Positions 37,523 through 50,349 of a stretch of DNA of 64,000 nt are shown here, in pieces; position 1 is the stretch's first letter, and each line of letters opens with the position of its first letter. The notes beneath the pieces were generated by a model. That model was not told the origin of the DNA, did no database searches, and was given only the letters and a program-made list of their open reading frames with translations. Source of the DNA: Plecoglossus altivelis. Taxonomy: Eukaryota; Chordata; Actinopteri; Osmeriformes; Plecoglossidae. The translations under genes and the position numbers were made by a program. The stretch spans positions 1,260,224 through 1,324,223 of the forward strand of contig BROE01000015.1 of the NCBI GenBank assembly GCA_036571765.1. The letters are read 5' to 3'.

Positions 37523-38785
37523 TTTTATTGATTATAAAAAGGATGGGAGGGATGACATAATGTTGCGTTTGTGTAAGGATAACCTATACACAAACAAGAA
37601 CAAATAACAGGCTTGAGATCTCACTACACTTGTCCTCAAAGCGTACTCTCTTTGCCAAACAGATTTAGACTAACATTTTTGTCAATTCTAATAAATAGCT
37701 ATGAAGGTCAACCTGACTCTTCCATTTCTCTTGGTGTCCGTCTCCACTTTACTTGACACGCTCCAGTCCCTTCCGTACTTGCACCTGACACCCTTCCATC
37801 CCCCCTCCTGTCATATCCCTGCCCAACTCTCCCTTCTCTGCCTCCCTTCCTCTCTCCACTTTCTGACACTCTCTGTGTCCCTCCTGAACTTCCCTCTGCA
37901 GTCCATCTGCCCCCTTCCCACCTCTCCCACTCCCTTCCAGCTCACCCACCTACTCAACGGGTGCTCACCACACATGCAGGCGTGCACACACAGCTCAGGG
38001 CTGTCAACGCGCTCAACAGGGGGTTCCATTGCAGTGCAATGGCTGAACCAGGAGGGGGAGTGCACCCTTTAACATCTCAGCACCTTGAGGAACACTGTGT
38101 GAAAACTGAGTGAGGAGAAATCTGTTTGTTTTGTAACTTCACTGTTCATGTTATACAACAAAAGTAAATTTTATAAATGTAAAAGTTAGTGCACTTTTAC
38201 AAATATTCAGCTATTGCAATATTGCAGCCTTGAAATTGATCAAATGTTTTTGTCCTTAACCATCTACGCAGATCACTTTATAGCAACGAAGTGGAATCTT
38301 TTTTTCATTCATTGCATGTATAGAAATCTAAAACCTAAATATCTCATGTATATCGTAACGTTTGGTACTTAACAAAAAAGGTATTTTCATGAATGTTGAA
38401 ACGTTTGACTTATTGACATCATCCAAAACTTTAAATCTCATTAGCTATCATGCTTACAAACTGCAAAACCATTATTGAGCCCATGCGATCAATGTTTGCA
38501 GTAAGAGTGGATCTTGCCAGTGCTTGTTTCTTTTGAAGTTTTAACCAAACTCTATGGATACATCAGGCAGTAAAAAAAATAAAATAATAGTCATTCATTT
38601 CTACCACGTAGCTCATTTCTAGTAGTGTAATGATTTGACTCTGGTTTGCTACCTCAGACTTCTTTCAGATGCAACTATAAAGCAGAAGTTTAACAAACAC
38701 CCCCACCTAGTGGTAAGTGGTAGGTCTCTCAGGTTTGAAAAGACAAGACTACAGACATGTTGAAACAAGATGTTTCATTAATGTT
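37523..38785. other. Non-coding DNA, no gene seen
   Basis: Includes a C/T-rich stretch at 37715-37950 that yields Pro/Leu/Ser-rich frames on the plus strand and Gly/Glu/Arg-rich frames on the minus strand. No gene supported. Confidence 0.5.
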
Positions 38786-38789
38786 ACAA

Positions 38790-39760
38790 TAGGTAATGTT
38801 AAACAAGTGCATCTCTTAGAATTACAATATCATAGAAATGTCAATTTTTTCCATCATTTAATTCAAAAGGTAAAACCATATATTCTGGAATCATTACACA
38901 TAGCGGCATGTTTTAAGCCATTATAATCTTGATTATTACGGTGTACAGATCAAGGGGGAAAATCCAGTATCTCAAAATATAGAATCCAAAACCTTAATAC
39001 AAAAATGTCAACCCAAGAAGATCTCTAATCAGCTAATCAACTCAAAGAAGGTTTCCTGAGCCTTCAATACATAAATCTAGTTCAGAACACAACAACAATT
39101 ATGGGGCAGACTTCAGACTTGACAGTTAACCAGAAGACACTTATTGACACTCTCCATGGGAAAGGTAAGCCACAGAAGGTCACTGCAGAAAGGAATGACT
39201 GTTTGTCTCATGCATCCCATACACTACACACAGACGTGTCCAGGAAATTACCGTCCAGACTCAATGCAACCATCTACCAGGAGATTTTTGAGCACCTCAT
39301 GCTCCCATCTGCTGACATGGAGAAGCTCATTTGCTTTTCCAGCAGGACTTGGCACCTGCCCACAGAGCTAAAATGACTGGTAACTGGTTTGCTGCACATG
39401 TTATTGCTGGGCTTGATGTTGTGACCTGAAGCCGTAAACAATTTAGGAATCTAGGTCTCAATGTAAGGCCTCTCTAAGCATGACGGCATTGTCAAGACGA
39501 AAATGAGATACACCAGACCTCACAATAGTGATGAGCTTAAGGCCAGTATCAAAACAACCTGGGCTTCCATAACATGTAAGTACTGCCACAAGCTGATTGC
39601 CTCCTTGACATGTCGCATTGATGCATTAATGTGTGCAAAAGGAATCCTGGCCAAGTACTGATTTAAGACAACAACATACTTTTCAGGTAGCCATATCTGT
39701 TTTTTAATCCATTATTTAAAAACACTGTATTTTATAACTACTTTCCTCAATTACAACCAT
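38790..39760 (+). mobile_element. Tc1/mariner element with internal transposase deletion
   Basis: The 5' part has the terminal phrase AAGTGCATCTCTTAGAATTACAATATCAT and subterminal ACAGATCAAG..CAGTATCTCAAAATATAGAAT, typical of one fish Tc1/mariner family. The transposase frame starts at 39101 with MGQTSDLTVNQKTLIDTLHGKGKPQKV (N-terminal DNA-binding region). It jumps within about 30 codons to NATIYQEIFEHLMLPSADM, normally over 150 residues further on, then decays through stops into TRPHNSDELKASIKTTWASIT and a final ILAKY. Helix-turn-helix 2 and the first catalytic Asp region are missing. No right terminal repeat was found. Confidence 0.82.
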
Positions 39761-40890
39761 AATTACTGTTATCAAGATGTTATGGTTGCACTTGAACATT
39801 CGTTTTTGTATACTGTGCGTTGTAGAGAAGTCTGGATTGGGTGCCAGGCTTGAGCCTGTATCACACCACTCATATTAATTATCCTCAGACAGCGAGAGCT
39901 GTGTCTGTTGCCATCTGGAGAGTGAGGAACTTCATGAGATTCTCTGCTAAGCAATGTCCTTGCTGGTGGAACACTGATCAATTGGGAGCCAGTTGAGCAT
40001 AAAAGATCACTTTGGAGATTTTATTAAAGTAATATACATTATGAGTGTGGTCACTGTGAAGGTCAAGCAATTACACAAGAGCTGTGCGGATGATGTTTTA
40101 AGTTTATTTCTTTTATTACCTCCAATTGTAAAAATAGGAAATGGCTACAGTTGAGACATGTGAGTCGTACACAGAAAAACAGTATATATTTGAGGTAAAT
40201 GATTTGAAGAGATCTGGCTAGAATGAATAGTTAATACTTAAAATGAATACTTAATACTTATATTAAGTACTTATTCCTGTCAACATATAAATTAGTATTA
40301 TACTTTACGATGGGAACAGTGTTGCACTTGGTGGGACCAGTGATGCTGCGCTTTGGACCGAAGGATGGCTGACAGGTCCGGAGTCAGTTTATTGGTTGAC
40401 ATGTCTGTGCTCTTGTCACATCAAGCAAAAATCAAAACCACAAGCTTTACGTGACACTTAGTGGTTGAAGTTAGAATAGAAATCTGCGCGCAAAACTGTG
40501 TTTCTGGACATGCTCACATTGTTGATTTCTTGCATCTTGTCTGGGCACATTATTTCTATGATTTTTGTGAGACAATGAAGTCAACATCTGAAAAAGGATT
40601 CCCGTGTCTTGCTATAAGATGAGCAACCTCATATGGTAGCTGAGAGAGCTTTTCTGCTTTCTCAGTGCCAGTATAGGAACTGAAGGTCTGGTGTTTTGTG
40701 TCAATGTGCCGACGTACATTGTAGCATACTCTTACATCACTGCAACAGTATCATTACAAGTCACAGACACACTTGCCTTTGACTTCTACAAAGAATTATT
40801 CATTTTCCCAATGTGTCTGATATTTTCTGCACTCACTTTTTATCTTGCGTTTCTTTGATTTCTCCATTTTTGGAAATCTCTTGCAACATT
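39761..40890. other. Non-coding DNA, no gene seen
   Basis: No supported gene; only short chance frames. Confidence 0.5.
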
Positions 40891-40894
40891 GATG

Positions 40895-41045
40895 AGTCTT
40901 AAACCAAGTAAATGACCTGACTTGCACACGGGAGCCCGGTTTTGAATCCAAGCTAAGGGAATATCCATCATCCAGCATGGGTCCTTAGGCAAGACCCTTT
41001 AAACACTATTGCCTACCTCACATAATGATGAGAGAGACATACCAG
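40895..41045. mobile_element. tRNA-derived SINE fragment
   Basis: GGAGCCCGGTTTTGAATCC at about 40931 resembles a decayed tRNA B box. It is followed by the SINE body phrases TGGGTCCTTAGGCAAGACCC, CTACCTCACATAATGATGAGAGAGACATACCAGCTC. The A box is not clear and no tRNA fold is preserved, so this is not a tRNA gene. Confidence 0.65.
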
Positions 41046-41725
41046 CTCAGACAATATCAAACAAGGAAGGTCTGCGTCAGGTGTTGGGGAACCATGGCAC
41101 CTTTTTGAGAAATGGGCTGCTGGAACAAGAGGGAAATGGATGATATTTTCATTTTCTTATCAAATTCAATATCATCTATCAGTAATACAAAAAATTTCCT
41201 CAAAACCAAAAATGAATCTTCAATGGAATTCCCAAACAATAATCAAAACACATAAATGAATGAATAAAGGTTGCAAGCCCAAGACAGCGCAGTATAGGCA
41301 AAGGTGTTAACTTCATTGTGTCATTGTGAGACAAAAAAAACGTAGACACATTTTAATAGCAATGTTGACTTGTAGTACTACAGTACTGTAGCCTTTCACA
41401 ACCCAGTCCATGAGGGTTAATCATTGACAATACACATGCATAAAATGTTATAAAAAATGTTTTCTATTGCTATCATTACATGGTCATAACCACCTTGCGT
41501 GTTGTCAGTATTGACTATGCTATAAACTAACTGTACAGTAGGTCAAGATTAAATGAAGATGCAGAACGAACTGCTTTTTGAAGGGATTCATCAATTAGAA
41601 TACAGCTATGGTTGCGTCTATGTGCTGGTTGATTTCCCACATGGACTTGCAGTTGATAATGACAAATATGCAGCACGCACCATTACAAATGCACGTTATA
41701 AACTAGTACAAGTTAGTTGTGTTGC
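41046..41725. other. Non-coding DNA, no gene seen
   Basis: AT-rich, with no gene supported. Confidence 0.5.
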
Positions 41726-41729
41726 CCTT

Positions 41730-43393
41730 CCTTGAACCGCCACCTTAATGTGGTGGGGGGATTGAATGTTCAGATGATCCTAGAAGCTATGTTGTCTGGG
41801 GGCATTATGCCCGTGGTAGGGTCTCCCAAGGCAAACAGGTCCTTGGTGACTAGCCAGACTAAGTGTGGTTCACAGACCCCCTATGATGATGAGGAAATTG
41901 AGGATTGGTGATACCAGGGCCGGTGCCTGGACAACTGAGGCCATGCGCGCAGTCTCTGGCAGAGATTCTCAGAGCAACCCACATATTGGGGTAAATTTTC
42001 ATCATCTTCTCCTCCTGCAGGAAAGTCAGGAGCTTAATGTTTATCATATTTTTTGATGGCAGATGTGGAAAGTTTTACATTTCTAATACAAGTTCTCTGC
42101 TATCAATGATACCATAAAATACTGCACAATATCAACTAACTATGTCATAAGATAATTTGAATTTGCAAACGTTTCTAGCATCGTCAAACTAACTTAGTGC
42201 AACATGTCAATACCTGTCTCTGTCTTTTTCGCTCTGGCTTTTTTTTACTTCCCTGGGAACCAGATGGCTTCTGTCTTTTTGACATAATCACAACTTATCA
42301 GTGTCAGTGAATTCTTCCATCCGTCACTCATATTCACACATAGGTAACGCATGTCTTTTTTTCAGCAGGGCGGGGGAGATTGATGAGTCACTCACTCAGT
42401 CTGACCGGGGTGGATCGGGATTCAGGAAAGCTATGTTGTAGTCTTTGTGGGATGATCGCTTTTTTAAAATCCATAATATTGAAGTTGTATTTGTAATTTT
42501 TAAAAATTACATATATATTAACTTAAATAATAATTTGGGCGCAGGGGCGCCCCAACGAGGTGGGCGGCGCCCTTGGCATTTGTCTATTCCGCCCATGCAC
42601 AGGGCCGCCACTGGGGGTAATAGAATGTCACCTTGCTGGTGGGGAAGGAGCCCGAGCTTGTGCGGGAGGTTAAGCATTACCGGCAAGATATACAGTAGTT
42701 GGCCTCGTCTGCATGTAGAGCTTGGGTTCCGGAACCATTATCCTTGAGAGAGGCTGGACTCTACATTGCTCTGGCGTTGTCCATGTGGACAGGCAGTGAA
42801 CTGGTGTGGGCCTGCTTAATAGCCCCACAGCTCAGCCGCCATCTTAAAGTTTACCCCAGTGATTGAGAAGGTCGGATCTCTGCGCCTTCAATCCTGGGAC
42901 AGGTCTCTCACTGTTGTGTCAGCCTACGGGCCAAACAGTACCCGGCCTTCTTGGATCCCTGGGAGGGGTACTGGACAATGCACCAACATGGGCTTACATT
43001 GTTCTGCTGGGGATTTGAATGCACACGTGGGCAATGACTGTGAGACCTAGAGAGGATTGATGGGGTGAAGAATGGCCCCTCTGACCTGAACCAGAGCGCT
43101 GTTTTGTTATTGGACTTCTGTCCTAGTCACAGTTTGTCCATAATGGACATGTTCAAGCACAAGGGCATCCATCAATGGTACGTGCCATGGAGTGCCATAG
43201 GCTGGAGGTTGATGATTGACTTTGTCGTTGTGTCTTCTGACCTGCGGCCGCATGTCTTGGACAGGGTGAATAGAGGGGTGGAGCTGTCAACCAATCACCA
43301 CCTGGTCATGAGTTGGATCTGCTGGTGGGGAAGCTGGACAGACTTGGCAGGCCAAAGCGTACAGAGAGGGTCTGTTGGGAACGTCTGGTGGAA
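41730..43393 (+). mobile_element. 5' half of a Rex/RTE-like LINE, decayed
   Basis: Starts with the non-coding leader of this family (CCACCTTAATGTGGTGG, GGGTCTCCCAAGGCAAACAGGTCC). Fragments of the endonuclease domain follow in changing frames: LTVVSAYGPNS, GDLNAHVGND (the conserved DFNAHVG-type block), then RLMIDFVVVSSDLRPHVLDRVNRGVELSTNHHLVMSWI. Unrelated AT-rich sequence (about 42050-42540) interrupts leader and coding part. It stops near 43393 before the reverse transcriptase. Many stops, so a dead copy. Confidence 0.8.
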
Positions 43394-44555
43394 CCCTGTT
43401 AGAGAAATTTATCTCGTAACCCTTATTCTGTATAAAACAATGGAGTTCTCAATAATAGAATCATACTTCTATGAGGTAGAGGTAAGATTTCTGACTCTGA
43501 TTTTATCAGTTGGGGGTCTGCCTGATGTAGGAGGGTCCCTAATCTTATCTCATGCATCCGTTCAGGGGGACAAGACAAAAACATAGTTTGGAAATTGGAT
43601 TCATGATGTACTTGCTCATTACATACATTTTGTACATTTTTAATACAGAAAAAATACGGATTTAATAATAATAATAATGATAAAAATAAGAAAATAAGTA
43701 CGTGGATTACATATTATTATTACAACTATAAATATTAAAATAATAATCAGCATACATTCAATAAAAACATTTACCCCTTTTTTAATGGTGTGGTGTGGGA
43801 TGACCATGGCATGACTAATGTAATAATAGCCTAATATAATTAGTGATATGTGGCATGTTAAGATGTTATAGATTGCTGACATGTTCTTCTGGAGCAAAGA
43901 GAAAGATGAATACATAATTTCTGATTTCTGACAATATTGTCACATTATGTCGAAGTCAAGGAATAATATAGTTATGGCATTGATTTTCGTAAATATCACA
44001 TAATGTATCTGATTCTTAATCGGAAATTTACCCCATTCTGCAAGTTTTCACTCAACTGCAATGCCTTAGCTCACATGCTTGCAACCAGATAATGAGGTGT
44101 ACATCTAGGTGCAAGTGTGAATGAGTTTCAGAGCTCTAGCAACAAGGCGAGCCACTGTTCTGTTGTGATGTGTTGTTTCTGAACGATTCTTTCAAAATGA
44201 TCGAATCCTTACAAAGACTTGGGAGTAATGTGTCCTTTCAAACAGTGTTCTATTCATTTCTCTTGTGGCTGCACATTGGAATTATACGTTTTTTAATTTG
44301 GGCATTTCTGTACAGTTCGCTAAAGTGTAATTGTGTTGCGTGACAATTAAATGCTTGTTGGACAATTTACTACCCCCCCTCTCCCCGGCTGAAATGAATG
44401 AATGACTTGAAAAAAGATTAGTTCTTTTTAATGAACAAGACTCAAAGAACCAAGTCTGTCAAATTATCTGACTTTCTCCACTATTCTGTTCAAGACCAGA
44501 CCAGCCGGAACTGGAAAGATGGCGAGGCCCAGTCTTGTTTGCCTCACTGAGCACT
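43394..44555. other. Non-coding DNA, no gene seen
   Basis: 43404-43450 shares the phrases AGAGAAAT and TTATTCTGTAT with the LTR-like sequence at 31669-31718 and may be another LTR scrap. An ATA/AAT-rich stretch occupies 43660-43760. No gene supported. Confidence 0.45.
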
Positions 44556-44559
44556 ATTT

Positions 44560-44836
44560 ATAGAAATGAATAGGGGCGCCTTCCTTGAAGAGCAGGTTGG
44601 CTGTGTCTACTGTATATAGGTCTATGGTTTAAAAGCGTCGTCTTTGAGACATGGTAACTTCATTTCCCATAATCCAACCCTCCACGTGCGCAGTTTGTAA
44701 GCAAACCGGACCAGACGTCAGATTTCTGCATTCTCCTTTCTCTAGTGGTGGTGTTAAGGGAGCGTTAGCTTCTATTTTCAAACACATTTCTCTCTTAAAA
44801 GGTAGCCTCATGACGCTGTGGGGTTAATTCATTAAG
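44560..44836 (+). promoter_or_regulatory. ctif: Candidate ctif promoter and non-coding first exon
   Basis: A GC-richer, non-repetitive block between AT-rich stretches. At 44656-44675 lies AACTTCATTTCCCATAATCC, close to the ACTACA..TCCCA promoter motif bound by ZNF143-type factors. At 44714-44720 lies GACGTCA, a partial CRE. The block ends at AAG with GTAAGC (44837-44842), a strong 5' splice donor. ctif coding starts after an acceptor at 50349, so a non-coding exon must exist upstream and this is the best candidate I can see. The transcription start is not determined. Confidence 0.4.
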
Positions 44837-46376
44837 GTAAGCTCGGACTCCCCATAAATATGAATCCAAGACTTTGGTGAGAATTTGTGCTTTCTGAACG
44901 TGTTTAAATAGCAATGGCAAACGGCTTGCCTGTTAAACTGTCCAGCTAGGTGGTGTGTACCCAGATCCAATTCCCTGAATTTTATGCTGGTTGTTGGGGA
45001 CGTTGTTGTCACTTTTCCCGCTAACCTTTTGACAAAATATCACTGTTAATATTACTCAAAAGTATTTATTTTAACTCTAAATGTTTCAGGTATACCTAGC
45101 TAACTGTCCTATGTGCACTGTTAAGGGCTAACAATTGACAATTGGCTACCTGCTTCTGTTGTCGTGTCAGACAGACCTGTTGACATTGGCTAGCAAGGTA
45201 GCTAGCTAACTAGCATACGGCCATTAGCTGAGGCTGTTTAATCTACGTTCTGGCCTCTGTTGCCTTTTGAAAATGAATGCCGCTGGATGATTATTGTTGT
45301 GAGAGTGCAAGGAAGTAGCATCATGCGTCTGTTCTGTGGCGCATCCCTATGTTGTTAACGACACCGGTACTAGGCAGCCACGAGCGCAGCCAACGTAGCA
45401 GGGCGTGGAACTGAAAGCCCAGGCCGGACAGATGTGTGGTCCTTAGGATGTATGACTATGACCTATGCTAAGGCTCTATTTTTTATATTGAAACAGAAAG
45501 ATCATACTTCTACCAGAACCCCAGAGCAACCATTGATCAACTTAATATATAAAGTTATTTTAAATTGATTTATTAGGCACACAATCGGTAATAATGTCAG
45601 CGAAAAAAGACCTAAATACGATCACAGTTCAGTAACGAAAGTAAATAATCCCATTCACAACTATAAACGCTTCGCAATATACGTTTTGTTACATTTTGTC
45701 TGAGACATACAGCTACATGCACATTAGTAATGGTCAGTTTAGCCTCGAGTTCTTTATTTAAAATCGGGTACATTCTTGTCCCAGTCTGCGTCAGGGATTG
45801 GCGATAGTAGTTGCATACCGAGATGCAAAATCACGTGATAAGTGTAGGGAATTCAACCAATTCAATTCAATAACAATAAAATGACTGCAACAAGTTATTC
45901 TGTCATTTGGTTACATCATCGGTGGTTTGCTTTAGCTTGGGAGCTCAATAGCTAGATAGCTTTCCTGAAATTCTTTGAGATTCCTTCATACTGAGATTAA
46001 ATCTGATTGATGCCAACTGGGATTTCAAGGAATGCAGGCATGTTAATTGATGCCTTCCTGGGTCCCAGAAATGTAATAACCTCACAGATAAAATCATGGC
46101 ATGAGCATGATTACAACAATACTGTAATATAGCTGCTAGTGGTTTTGTCACACTTTTCAAACTTTTCTTCTTGCCAAGAAGTCTCTGAAGACATTTGATA
46201 CGACAATACCCCTCACGGTATGGTCTTTGCTAGTTGGTTAGGTAAGGTAACAGCTCCAGAGGTCAGGTTTAACTACTGCCTTCTCTGCCCTCTTTATCAT
46301 TACACAAGAGGCTGTTTTCTGAGGGTTTCTTGAGTAGAGAATCTACTCAAGGAATACCCTAAAGCTTTTGACACAG
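44837..46376. other. Probable ctif 5' intron, nothing coding seen
   Basis: CTAGCTAG-type phrases at 45195-45225 and CpG-containing sequence near 45330-45430. No exon or transposon recognised. Confidence 0.45.
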
Positions 46377-47158
46377 ATATATATATATAAACTATTTAGA
46401 TATATTATTATATCTCTTTATAGATATATATATATATTATATCTATGATATATATCTATATTATATATAGATATATATATATCTCTATATATAGATATAG
46501 ATAATAGATGCCTATATTATTACATATATCTATATATAGATATATAGATCTATATATATATAGATATATAGATCTATATATATAATATAGATATATAATA
46601 TATCTATATATCTATATAGATATCTATATATATATAGATCTGTATATCTATATATCTATATAGATCCTTCTATATAGATATATAGATAGATATATAGGTA
46701 AATATATATATATACCTATATAGTATATAGATATCTATATATCTATATACGCTATAGATATATATATCTATATTATATATTCTATATATAGAGATCTATA
46801 TATATCTCTATATATACATACCTCTATATATATCTAGATCTATAGATATATAGATCTATATATATACATATATCTACTATATAGATATATAGATCTATAT
46901 ATATAATAGATATCTATATATCTATAAATATATCTATATATATTTAGATCTGTATATCTATATATCTATAGATAGATGTATCTATATCTATCTATATAGA
47001 TATAGATACACACATATATATAAATATATAATATATAAAATATATATATTATTTAACCTATATATCCTATATAGGTATATATAATCTATATATATAGATA
47101 TATATAAAAATAGTATATATATACTATTTTTATATATATCTATATATATAAAAAAAAA
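46377..47158. repeat. AT-rich palindromic array, about 780 nt
   Basis: Almost only TA, TAGA and TCTA units, with frequent self-complementary AGATCT centres. It contains a perfect 64-nt palindrome at 47087-47150. Lys/Tyr/Ile-rich frames inside (for example 46988-47179) are artefacts. Confidence 0.95.
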
Positions 47159-49290
47159 TTTGTACACATAGGTCATCAAAAATCTCAGTCAATTTGGTAC
47201 GTAAACAAATTACTTAAATACTCAGGTCAAGTTACCATGAACATTCCAAGATGCTTACACAATTCTTTCACCATCTCAAGAATAGGACTGCATTTCCTTT
47301 ATCTTGATAAGAAGTAGTATACTCATTTATTTAACTTGATAAATATTTCTCTGAGGATCATTTCACAGAGAACAGTTACAGAAACCTGGCTCAATTTAAA
47401 AAAGGATTTACTATGAAGCTATTGCTGAAAAAAGTTGATGTTTGACCGTGTGCTCATGTCAATCGAAATAAGAATGATTTTGACTTGCAATTATTAGTAA
47501 TGCTAATGTCTTTCGGTGATGTTGATGATTTGTAATCTTGGTGAATTCTGTGCCAAAAGCGTCATGGAGGACAGCCTTTAAAAGAGAAATTGATTCCTAT
47601 TGATCTGTGGAATCAGAATATTGATTTAGTTCACAAAAGTATTGAACTTTGAATAACAATGCGTTGTTTGGTAGACTGCCAGTACACAGCAGCTACGTCA
47701 CTTTTGCGTCATGTTACAAAGTCTAAAGCTAATTTTGCATTTCCTTCAGTCAATTCTACAACAAAGCAGTCAAGCAGGGCAGCTTTCAAAACATTTTTGA
47801 ATTCTGCTTTTAGCCAAGTGGCTATTTGTGTAAAACTGGCAATCTGAGTGAGACTGCGTCCCCATTACACTGTTTTGGTCAGACTTGGGTCGCTCACTAG
47901 CAGTGTGTTCACAATGTTGTTTCACTCCATTCTACACCAAAAATGTCAGGGAGTGCTTGTTTTAGATACAAGCCTGTCGATGATAACCAGCATCTTGGAT
48001 TTCATTAACCAACCTGTTTCATTTGTCATTTGCGTGCTTTATTCCAGGGTCATTTCCAAAATTGCATTAGGGCAAACAGAACAACTCAGGCCATTTTTAG
48101 TCCAGCCAATGTTGCATACCATATTCCAAACACTGTGAAATAACCTAAAAACCCAGTGAATGACCCGTTTAAACTAATTTGTCAAAAGACACTGACATAT
48201 TTTGTGGTGAAGCATGGCCTGTAGAAATGAATGAATTGGATGTTCTGGATTAGAGGTTAGACTACCCCTCATTTATGTTCATTTTATAATTTGACATATA
48301 TATTTTGTTGCATTTTATAGTCATAGCGTATGGTAGTGTAATCCCGGTACCAACATTTTTACTTTGTTAGTGATACCAAGTGTGGTATTCTGGTACTCAA
48401 TACTCAAACATTTGACACTGACACGTTTGTCAGTGGTGTAGTCTTTTTTTCAATTGAAACGTTGATTTACGGTGTTCATAGAAATGTAAACAGAAATTAA
48501 ATTCCTTCCAGGGTGGTTTAACCCCTGTAACCCCTTTACTTTAAACACCTTTACTCTTAGAGAACAGTAAAGATAAAACTTGTTATACATAATGATAATT
48601 GTAATAAATGAAACCAGCTATTTCATGGCACTTCTCAGGAGTCAATCCTGTTGCGTAACTGGGTGAAAAGGGGTGGTGTAGGTGTTTGTGATTGGCTGGT
48701 AGGTAGCAGTTAATTTACAAACAGCTGTCAACTCAGCAGAAAGCTTACCCCTCCGTATGCCTGTGCCTTGATATGAACTGGGATTTTAAAACAAGATTCA
48801 AAATGAGAATCAATCAAATTGAAACGATACACATTCCCCTAACATCTTGCTTGAGAGTCCTTTGGCTATGCCATTGATCTCAAGTAGTTTAGCCCAGAAG
48901 AAACACTTGCTGTCATGTTATGCCAGTTGAGTGACCAAAACAACACCTTAAATCTTAAACATTCTCCTAGGCAGATCACCATATATCTTAAAGCAACAAC
49001 CAGTTCCATGTAACTTCTTTTAAATTGGGCACTCTGAAGTTTAAAACTTTTGGATTTGCGTGTGGATTGTAGTGAATATTCTTACTCCATTTGCAGAGGT
49101 ACACACACCTTTGCACAGAATGTCTTAATGCTTCTTTCATACCTTAATTTGAGTCTTTCAAGAATTTGATAGTTCTCTTTTATTTAGGACATCTACAGTT
49201 TTGTAGAGAAGAATAAATTACAACCCATTTACAACATGTACAACTGTCACACTAACCATGTTGTGAAATCAAACTTTTCCGAACCCTGTG
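47159..49290. other. Probable ctif 5' intron, no exon seen
   Basis: No supported gene. The 96-codon plus-strand frame at 47848-48138 has no recognised domain. Confidence 0.5.
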
Positions 49291-49296
49291 GGAAGG

Positions 49297-49500
49297 AGGG
49301 CCACAACATCATGACCACCAACAAAACTCTGCAAAGACTGTTCTTGTTCCGGTTTTAAGTTCTAGATATTAGGTAGCCTTGCCACAACAGAAAAAAATGG
49401 CTTTGCTTGCGTCTTTTTCTGCCGCCATAACTGAACTACAACTCAAACTAGTGCGCTACATCAACATTGTTTTCAGCCTCTCCCTCTGTTCGCTAATTGG
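49297..49500 (+). repeat. Unclassified interspersed repeat, copy B
   Basis: Second copy of the sequence at 25440-25646, same orientation. It may extend to about 49640. No coding content supported, although 94 codons are open on the minus strand (49503-49787). Confidence 0.6.
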
Positions 49501-49639
49501 GCCTACAGATATCTGAGTGGAGAAAACCTAAGAGGGTGTATTGGCTCCAGACCTACTACAGAAGTGAAATTGAAGTTGAGCGGAAGTGCGTAGAACAGCA
49601 ATGCAAGGCTGACCTCCACAGGCTCCAGGGTCAAATCCT

Positions 49640-50220
49640 CTACATGGCTGATATTAGGCAGTGATGTCAAAAAGCTTGGTAGAGTTAACCCTCTTAATTT
49701 GCCATGTTTGCTTAATATCTTGACTACCATACACGCAAACACACCTCTGTCACAAGACGTGATAGAAACAAGACGTGAGAGATACAAGACTTGGTAGAAA
49801 ACGGGGGAGAATGGGATGTAAAAGAAGGGTTGTTGTATCGACAGGGGCAGAAGGACACTGGTGGAGAAGATGTGTGAGCTGAAAGCTAATTAGAACAAAG
49901 TAAGAGAATATAGATCTATTTAGGTTATCTGAAGTATGGCAATGTGGATCATAAATATTTTATAGATGTGTATATATATTTTTAAACTTATCACATCACA
50001 AAAACCCTCTGGAGCTAAATGGGCTTAAGTACCCTCTTACTGAAATTTGGGGGCATGGCTTCTATTTTAGACTTCCTTTACAGGATGTAAAAAAGATTAA
50101 TACCTGTACTTGTGGAATAGTATCATTGCGGCTCTAGATGTTAGTAGGGAACAGTCCATCTCAGAGATATCAAACAATTAAAAATGCGATCAAAATCTAT
50201 AATGTGGCTAAATCTGGTTT
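49640..50220. other. Probable ctif 5' intron, nothing seen
   Basis: AT-rich, with no gene or clear repeat. Confidence 0.5.
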
Positions 50221-50234
50221 TACGTGTTTGTATT

Positions 50235-50325
50235 GTGTATGTTGATGTCCAAATGTATTGCATAGCACTATGTGAAGCAACCTTGAGCTATGGAAAGGCG
50301 CTATTTAAATAAAACTTCTTCTTAA
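50235..50325 (+). mobile_element. L2/SINE-type 3' tail just upstream of a ctif exon
   Basis: Contains GCAACCTTGAGCTATGGAAAGGCGCTATTTAAATAAAAC, whose core GGAAAGGCGCTAT..AAATAAA is the typical 3' terminus of L2-related LINEs and SINEs in fish. It ends about 25 nt before the acceptor of the first ctif coding exon. Confidence 0.7.
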
Positions 50326-50349
50326 TGTTTCCTTTCTCCTCCTTTGCAG

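Noticed and set aside
40925..40955. Possible tRNA gene (B-box-like GGTTTTGAATCC)
   Set aside because: No matching A box or cloverleaf, and SINE body sequence follows directly.
46988..47179. Tyr/Ile-rich minus-strand frame
   Set aside because: Lies inside the AT-only array.
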